From: Balneolales bacterium
GTDB lineage: Bacteria; Bacteroidota; Rhodothermia; Balneolales; Natronogracilivirgulaceae
Length of the DNA stretch: 47,777 bases
Direction of reading: 5' to 3'
NCBI GenBank assembly: GCA_007120385.1
Contig: SKNT01000149.1
Location: 1 to 47,777, forward strand
Shown here piece after piece: positions 42,593-47,777 of the stretch; position 1 is the first letter of the stretch; each line of letters begins with the position of its first letter. The notes under the pieces are model-generated. The model was given only the letters and a program-made list of their open reading frames with translations, did not search any database and had not been told where the DNA came from. Made by a program: the position numbers and the translations under genes.

Positions 42593-44035
42593 TTATCCCA
42601 CACTGCCTTCGAGCTTGATGCCCAGAAGCTTGATCGCCTCAACGGCAAATTCCATCGGCAGTTCCTTGAAGACCTCCTTGCAGAAGCCGTTGATGATCAG
42701 GGAGACCGCATCCTCCTCATCAAGACCGCGTTGCTGAAGATAGAAAATCTGGTCTTCGCCGATCTTGGAGGTGGTGGCCTCGTGTTCCACGCTGGAGGTG
42801 TTGTTGCCGGCCTCCAGATACGGGAAGGTATGCGCACCACAGCGGTCGCCGATCAGCATGGAGTCGCACACAGAGTAGTTGCGGGAGTTCGCAGCCTTGG
42901 GGCTGATCTTTACAAGCCCGCGATAGCTGTTCTGCGAGTTACCGGCGGCGATTCCCTTGGATATGATGGTGCTGTTGGTGTTCTTGCCAAGGTGAATCAT
43001 CTTGGTGCCGGTGTCGGCTTCCATCTTGTCATTGGTCACCGCTACGGAGTAGAACTCGCCAATGGAGTGGTCGCCTTTCATGATCACACTGGGATATTTC
43101 CAGGTGATGGCGGATCCGGTCTCCACCTGTGTCCAGGAGATCTTGGAATAGTCACCCTTGCACAGCCCGCGCTTGGTCACAAAGTTGTAAATGCCGCCCA
43201 CGCCTTTCTCGTCACCTGAATACCAGTTCTGGACCGTTGAGTATTTGATCTGTGCCCGATCGAGTGCAATAAGCTCGACCACGGCGGCGTGGAGCTGGTT
43301 GCTGCTGAACATCGGCGCGGTGCACCCTTCCAGGTAGCTGACGTAGCTGTCTTCCTCGGCGATGATGAGCGTGCGCTCGAACTGGCCCGACTCTTCGTTG
43401 TTGATGCGGAAATAGGTGGAAAGCTCCATCGGGCTTACCACACCCTTCGGCACATAAACGAACGAGCCATCGGAAAAGACCGCCGAGTTCATGGCGGCAA
43501 AGAAGTTGTCGTTGTAGGGCACTACCGAACCCATATACTTTTTCACCAGGTCAGGGTAGTTTTTGATGGCTTCGGAGATGGAACAGAAAACCACACCGGC
43601 TTCGGCCAGTTTTTCCTTGAACGTGGTAGCCACGGAAACACTGTCAAATACCGCGTCCACGGCCACTCCTGCCAGCATCTTCTGTTCGGAAAGCGGAATA
43701 CCCAGTTTTTCGTACGTTTCAAGGATCTCGGGATCCACCTCGTCCAGGCTGTCGAGCCTGGGCTTTTTCTTGGGAGCCGAGTAGAACTGGATCTTGTCGT
43801 AATTGATGCGCGGGTACTTGATATTGGCCCACAGCGGATCTCTCATGGTCGTCCAGTGCCGATATGCCTTCAGCCGGAATTCGCGCATGAAATCGGGGTC
43901 CTCCTTGATGTCGGAGATCATGTTCACGATATCCTCGTTGAGACCCTTGGGGAAGTAATCGTATTCGACATTGGTTTTGAAACCGTATTTGTACGGCTGC
44001 TTTACCAGGCTTTCGATGGTTTGGGTATCACTCAT
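42593..44035 (-). CDS. sufB: Fe-S cluster assembly protein SufB
   Basis: SufB is the scaffold subunit on which [4Fe-4S] clusters are built. The 480-residue protein has the family markers: [79 protein letters not shown] in slightly different form ([16 protein letters not shown]), [20 protein letters not shown] and [20 protein letters not shown]. The usual cluster and sulfur-acceptor cysteine and histidine/glutamate region is in the C-terminal part. It is the first gene of the operon, and the 341-base region upstream contains the likely promoter. Regulators of the IscR/SufR kind are not encoded in this window. Confidence 0.96.
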   Translation of the reverse strand: MSDTQTIESLVKQPYKYGFKTNVEYDYFPKGLNEDIVNMISDIKEDPDFMREFRLKAYRHWTTMRDPLWANIKYPRINYDKIQFYSAPKKKPRLDSLDEVDPEILETYEKLGIPLSEQKMLAGVAVDAVFDSVSVATTFKEKLAEAGVVFCSISEAIKNYPDLVKKYMGSVVPYNDNFFAAMNSAVFSDGSFVYVPKGVVSPMELSTYFRINNEESGQFERTLIIAEEDSYVSYLEGCTAPMFSSNQLHAAVVELIALDRAQIKYSTVQNWYSGDEKGVGGIYNFVTKRGLCKGDYSKISWTQVETGSAITWKYPSVIMKGDHSIGEFYSVAVTNDKMEADTGTKMIHLGKNTNSTIISKGIAAGNSQNSYRGLVKISPKAANSRNYSVCDSMLIGDRCGAHTFPYLEAGNNTSSVEHEATTSKIGEDQIFYLQQRGLDEEDAVSLIINGFCKEVFKELPMEFAVEAIKLLGIKLEGSVG

Positions 44036-44376
44036 AACAGGTGTAAGACGATTAGGTGTGTTGGATGGATCCGGTATGATATCTCATCAGGGCTCAGACG
44101 GTCATTTTGAAGCTTGGATATAATAAACTTCAGCCGTCTGTTCCGCCCATCTCCTTAACCAAACCGGAGGCATCGGAAGTTCCTTATTTTGACAGAATCT
44201 AAATATAAAGAAACTCATATCCACAATCGAATGGAAATGTGCAATTATTACCGTATCCCTCAACTTTCTCAAGAAAAGTAAGCGCTTTCATTTCTGCTGT
44301 GAATTCCAGTATTTTACATAGTCAATAACCAGCGCCGTTTCGGCCTGGACTTTCCAATGATCGATACCCTGTTACC
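44036..44376. other. Divergent intergenic region between sufB and the amylase gene
   Basis: No gene is seen in these 341 bases. The sufB side has an inverted repeat at 44095-44140 (listed separately). AT-rich stretches at 44199-44250 (TAAATATA on the + strand, one mismatch from a - strand -7 box) are the most likely promoter area for sufB. I saw no clear promoter for the amylase gene and no tRNA. Confidence 0.5.
44095..44140 (-). promoter_or_regulatory. Inverted repeat in the sufB leader
   Basis: CAGACGG (44095-44101) is complementary to CCGTCTG (44134-44140), with GAAG (44109-44112) and CTTC (44128-44131) as an inner pair. It ends about 60 bases before the sufB start. It could be an mRNA leader hairpin or a binding site for an iron- or Fe-S-sensing regulator; it resembles no operator I know. 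Confidence 0.4.
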
Positions 44377-45771
44377 ATGAGTGCATACCAACCATCCACC
44401 CGCCATGCGATCCGGCAGCTTGTTCCGTTCCTGCTGCTGCTAGCCATATCCACCTCCTTCTGCAGCCCGGAGAAACAGCCCGAATACCCCACCCCTCCGC
44501 AGACCCCTGACTGGGCAGTCAATGCTACCATCTACGAAGTGAATTTGCGGCAGTTTTCGGAAGAGGGTACATTTGCCGCTTTTGCAGGGCACCTGCCCCG
44601 CCTGCGCGACATGGGCGTCGACATTCTGTGGCTCATGCCTATCCACCCGATCGGTGAAAAGGAGCGAAAAGGCACACTCGGAAGTTATTACTCGATCTAC
44701 GATTATTACGGGGTCAATCCGGAATTCGGTACGAAGGAAGATTTCCGCGACCTTGTCCGTCAGATACACGAACACGACATGTACGTGATCCTGGATTGGG
44801 TGGCCAATCACACATCCTGGGATGCGGTATGGACGCAATCCCACCCCGAACTCTACGAAACGGATGAGGATGGCAATTTCATTATTCCGCCGGGCACAGA
44901 CTGGACCGATGTGATCCAGCTTGATTACGGCAATCCCGAGACGCACCGGATGATGCATGAAGTGCTGGAATACTGGGTGCGGGAATTTGATATCGACGGT
45001 TACCGGTGCGACGTGGCCGACATGGTTCCGACCGAATTCTGGAATGAAGCACGCCGGCGCCTTGACGCCATCAAGCCGGTTTTCATGCTTGCCGAGGCCG
45101 AGACACCGGAACACCATATCCATGCGTTTGAAATGTCATATGCCTGGGAGACCCACCACCATATGAACGAACTGGCTGCCGGCCGGATTACCGTACAGGA
45201 ATTTGAGCAGCACCTGGAAGAGAACCGCCAGCGTTTTCCAGACTACGCTTACCGGATGCAGTTTACCTCCAACCACGACGAGAACAGCTGGAACGGTACG
45301 GTTTTCGAGCGCCTGGGTGACGGTGTGGAGGCCTTTGCCGTGCTGGCGGCAACCATTCCGGGCATGCCTCTCGTATACAACGGACAGGAGGCTGCCATGG
45401 ATAAACGGCTTGAGTTTTTTGAAAAGGATCCGATTGAATGGGGCGATTTCCCGATGCTGGATTTCTACACGCGCCTGCTGCAGCTGAACCGGCAGAACAT
45501 GGCGCTGTTCAATGGGATTCACGGCGGACCCCTGAACCGTATCACCACCACGGCAGACGATCAGATATTTGCGTTTTCCCGTGAAAAAGACGGGGACAAG
45601 GTGGTTGTTATGCTTAACCTGACAGACCGTCCGGCCGAATTCGGAATCACCTCCGGCAACATCTCCGGCACATTCACCAACCTGTTCCTCGATTCCACGG
45701 CAGTCCTGAGCGAGGTGGGGTCATGGAGCTTTGCCCCCTGGGAATATGCCGTTTTCCATACAGACAGGTAA
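44377..45771 (+). CDS. GH13 alpha-amylase family enzyme, exported
   Basis: This is a glycoside hydrolase family 13 protein of 464 residues with a hydrophobic signal (LVPFLLLLAISTSFC; Cys29 could be a weak lipobox). The beta/alpha barrel holds the conserved regions: DWVANHTS (about 140-147), GYRCDVADMV with nucleophile Asp212, LAEAE with acid/base Glu240, and TSNHDENSW with Asp301. A small C-terminal beta domain follows (VVVMLNLTDRPAEF). The barrel lacks large insertions, so it may act on maltodextrin-like oligosaccharides rather than raw starch; substrate is an inference. It is convergent with the last gene of the window, with no terminator seen in the 85-base gap, which holds imperfect GCAG-type repeats. 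Confidence 0.9.
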   Translation: MSAYQPSTRHAIRQLVPFLLLLAISTSFCSPEKQPEYPTPPQTPDWAVNATIYEVNLRQFSEEGTFAAFAGHLPRLRDMGVDILWLMPIHPIGEKERKGTLGSYYSIYDYYGVNPEFGTKEDFRDLVRQIHEHDMYVILDWVANHTSWDAVWTQSHPELYETDEDGNFIIPPGTDWTDVIQLDYGNPETHRMMHEVLEYWVREFDIDGYRCDVADMVPTEFWNEARRRLDAIKPVFMLAEAETPEHHIHAFEMSYAWETHHHMNELAAGRITVQEFEQHLEENRQRFPDYAYRMQFTSNHDENSWNGTVFERLGDGVEAFAVLAATIPGMPLVYNGQEAAMDKRLEFFEKDPIEWGDFPMLDFYTRLLQLNRQNMALFNGIHGGPLNRITTTADDQIFAFSREKDGDKVVVMLNLTDRPAEFGITSGNISGTFTNLFLDSTAVLSEVGSWSFAPWEYAVFHTDR

Positions 45772-45856
45772 CAGTTGCCGGTGCAGATGCAGATGCTGGT
45801 GCAGTTACAGTTGCAATGCCATTTCCGCCTCCCCTCCGGGCAGATTCCTGCGATAC

Positions 45857-47749
45857 CTACTGCTCGTCCGGACGCTCCCTTACAAGCATCAGGCTGCTGT
45901 TTCCGGCAAATCCGGGATCCTGGGCCCGGTCCAGCAGCCTTCTTGAAGTAAACGGCACATTGCGCTCCAGGTAGCGTTCCATATCTCCGGTTGTACGAAT
46001 TCCATCTTTCAGGCCCTGGAAGAAATACCAGGTGAAGATGTCGTACGGGTACCCACTCCTGCCGTTGTTACCGCTGTAGGAACCGGAGCGCTGGCCTGGG
46101 CTGGCGGCCCAGAAGGCGGCGGCATTCCCCGGAATACCGGACATCAGTAATTGCAGCGCTTCCGCTTCATCAGGCACAACACGAATTCCGGTGTCTTCTC
46201 CCGGACCGAATATCGATGCCCGGGACCAGTCTGTATCCAGCACCGTGATTGTTTTTGCCGCATTCATGCCCGATACCACATCCACCAGGTCTTGCAGCGG
46301 AATCAGGGATTGCGATCCATCGGCCGGATCATAGTCAACGGGAACCAGGTAAAAACGGTTTCCGGATTCCGTTATGGCGTGACCGTAATAGTAGACAAAC
46401 AGGTCCGATTCATCCGGTGACAGGTGTCTTCCGCCAATCATCAGGGAGTCGCTTTCCTGCAGAAGCTGCCGCATCTGGTCATAGGTCATGTTCTCGTAGA
46501 TCCGAATATTGTCGGAGTAGTAGCCAAACACCTGGCTCAGATACAGCGCTGCCAGGCGCGAGGTGCGCGATGCGTTGGGAAGGTACTGAAGCGGGCTGGG
46601 ATAATCGCCATTGACAATGACCACCGCTACGGCATCCGGTTTCGCCCTTCGGTTGTCAGGCAGGTTTCCTTCTATGTCTATATCCCCGAATACGATCTGG
46701 TCGGGAAGCACCACCTGGTCTCCGATGCGCGCCGTATCAGCAACCTGCCAGATCAGCCTGGAGTGCTCCTTGTGGACATAAGCCGGTCCTTCCGCTCTCA
46801 GAATACGGTACCAGCGCTCATCCACATCGTCAAGAAAGGGGAACCTGCTGCCACTGCCCACATGGCGAATGATATTGGTGCTCAAGGTGGCCGGGGAGGT
46901 TCTCAGGGGTATGCTGGAAGAAGTCACCTCAACATACTGCTGCATGAAATCCGAGAGCGCCAGGTGCTGTTCGTATTGCACATTGCGGTAGGATATCCGC
47001 ACATCCAGCCCGGTATTGTCATCCGCCGGCAGCCTTCTGATATTCGTTTCCTGCCCGATGTGCATTGAAATGGCATTTCCGCCAAAGGAAAGCGGGCGAG
47101 CATCCACCAGGGTGTCCGCACCTCGTGTCACATAAAGGCGGGCCTGTGCGTCGGAGGGCAGGCGGACCGGAATGGTGTCCTGGAAGACACGGGTACCGGT
47201 TTTTTGAAGCAGACGCTGTTCCCCGGCCGGACGCGCCTCACCATCCGGCTTCATGGTCAGGTAGCCGGCCGCTCCAATGCTGACTGAGGCCAGGTTCAGC
47301 ATGGCCCTTTCACGGCCGGAGAGCCGGTCGGCATCGATAACCGAAGAGTTGGACAGGTAGAGTCCCATGGCCATGGCTGACAGGCCCAGTGCCATATAGC
47401 CGTATCTGGGACGGTATTGCTGGATGTGGCGTTCCGAGACCAGGTGCATGTTGTAGAGCAGGGCCCGTTCCCTTACCAGCTCGAGCGAGAGGACGGGGTT
47501 CTGCGGTGCCGGGGTAATGACCGGGTGGAAAAAGGTTGTTTCCGAAAGTACCGATTCGGAGTCGGGGTCGATCGCGGGCTCTTCGGCAATCATCCATGCC
47601 GACGTGGTGCAGCTGCCGAGTGTCAGCGCGCATATCAGTACCAGAAGCACTCCAAGGGCCGGGGCCGGGACCGGGGCGATATCCGGCAATGGGGCTTCGG
47701 CGGAGGTGCGCCGGGCTGTCCGGGGGATGTGATCTGGAAAAACTGGCAT
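45857..47749 (-). CDS. Lipoprotein with SH3-like and inactive caspase-like domains
   Basis: The start is taken as ATG at 47749 (a TTG at 47758 is also open), giving 630 residues. A long N-terminus precedes the hydrophobic stretch and lipobox LGSC (Cys47). Two hydrophobic segments at about 117-133 and 149-166 and a beta domain follow, then a bacterial SH3-like domain (about 272-335, VTSSSIPLRTSPATLSTNI to WYRILRAEG). The rest is caspase-like: AVAVVIVNGDYPSPLQYLPN, SDLFVYYYGHAI with the catalytic His457, and ITVLDTDWSRAS. In active members the last motif reads DACFSG or DSCHSG; here the Cys is Asp507, so peptidase activity is not expected. An adaptor or structural envelope role is possible. Confidence 0.75.
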   Translation of the reverse strand: MPVFPDHIPRTARRTSAEAPLPDIAPVPAPALGVLLVLICALTLGSCTTSAWMIAEEPAIDPDSESVLSETTFFHPVITPAPQNPVLSLELVRERALLYNMHLVSERHIQQYRPRYGYMALGLSAMAMGLYLSNSSVIDADRLSGRERAMLNLASVSIGAAGYLTMKPDGEARPAGEQRLLQKTGTRVFQDTIPVRLPSDAQARLYVTRGADTLVDARPLSFGGNAISMHIGQETNIRRLPADDNTGLDVRISYRNVQYEQHLALSDFMQQYVEVTSSSIPLRTSPATLSTNIIRHVGSGSRFPFLDDVDERWYRILRAEGPAYVHKEHSRLIWQVADTARIGDQVVLPDQIVFGDIDIEGNLPDNRRAKPDAVAVVIVNGDYPSPLQYLPNASRTSRLAALYLSQVFGYYSDNIRIYENMTYDQMRQLLQESDSLMIGGRHLSPDESDLFVYYYGHAITESGNRFYLVPVDYDPADGSQSLIPLQDLVDVVSGMNAAKTITVLDTDWSRASIFGPGEDTGIRVVPDEAEALQLLMSGIPGNAAAFWAASPGQRSGSYSGNNGRSGYPYDIFTWYFFQGLKDGIRTTGDMERYLERNVPFTSRRLLDRAQDPGFAGNSSLMLVRERPDEQ

Positions 47750-47777
47750 GAATGGCAATTAATGATATCGGTTTTCA

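Noticed and set aside
45772-45856. Imperfect GCAG/GCAGT repeats between the amylase and caspase-like genes
   Set aside because: They are short and irregular, too few to call a repeat array; probably low-complexity drift.
1-47777. Mobile elements, prophage genes, CRISPR arrays, toxin-antitoxin or defence systems
   Set aside because: No transposase, integrase, phage, Cas or restriction-type protein and no regularly spaced repeats were seen; the gene content is core metabolism and envelope.

Overview
The window reads as a chromosomal core segment of a Gram-negative bacterium of the Bacteroidota/Balneolota/Rhodothermota group, probably Balneolota-like. The reasons are a type IX secretion (T9SS) type A C-terminal domain at the left edge, several lipoproteins with lipoboxes, BamD, a DUF2480 gene, a SufBCDSU operon, promoter boxes of the TAnnTTTG kind, and generally weak Shine-Dalgarno sites. 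Genus and species cannot be told from this sequence. I see no prophage, insertion sequence, CRISPR array, rRNA or tRNA. About 42 protein genes fill the window with short gaps.

Left part (1-16550), mostly + strand. A 5'-truncated, T9SS-secreted phosphodiester glycosidase faces a frameshifted surface-protein gene. Then come nusB, a Ser/Thr-type phosphatase, ychF and the translation block thrS-infC-rpmI-rplT-pheS-pheT. infC appears to start at AUC behind a strong ribosome binding site. A coiled-coil gene and zapA (cell division) follow. Right after zapA lies a structured, U-tract-ended stretch of about 185 nt, which is a candidate 6S RNA. Next are ymdB, a LolD-like ABC ATPase and a TPR membrane protein, and the stretch closes with a 10-codon mini-ORF and a strong intrinsic terminator.

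Middle (16570-33403). A DUF2721 membrane protein and phosphoenolpyruvate carboxylase are on the - strand. On the + strand are a nucleoside salvage pair (thymidine kinase plus CNT transporter) and a periplasmic folding cassette of three parvulin/SurA-like proteins, followed by a MoxR AAA+ ATPase and a VWA-type membrane protein. Two unrecognised envelope genes (a lipoprotein and a coiled-coil protein with a C-terminal membrane anchor) and apt are on the - strand; tadA is on the + strand.

Right part (33460-47777). A - strand operon fni - polyprenyl synthase - bamD - nadD joins isoprenoid, outer-membrane assembly and NAD synthesis. A second - strand operon, sufB-sufC-sufD-sufS-sufU-nfu-sufA-DUF2480, is a near-complete iron-sulfur assembly system; its last gene encodes a DUF2480 protein with three cysteines. 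The window ends with a secreted GH13 alpha-amylase-like enzyme and, convergent to it, a lipoprotein with SH3-like and caspase-like domains whose catalytic cysteine position is occupied by aspartate.

The points most worth a second look are the candidate 6S RNA, the AUC start of infC, the competing hairpins before pheT, the DUF2480 gene of the suf operon, the mini-ORF before the 16513 terminator and the pseudo-caspase.
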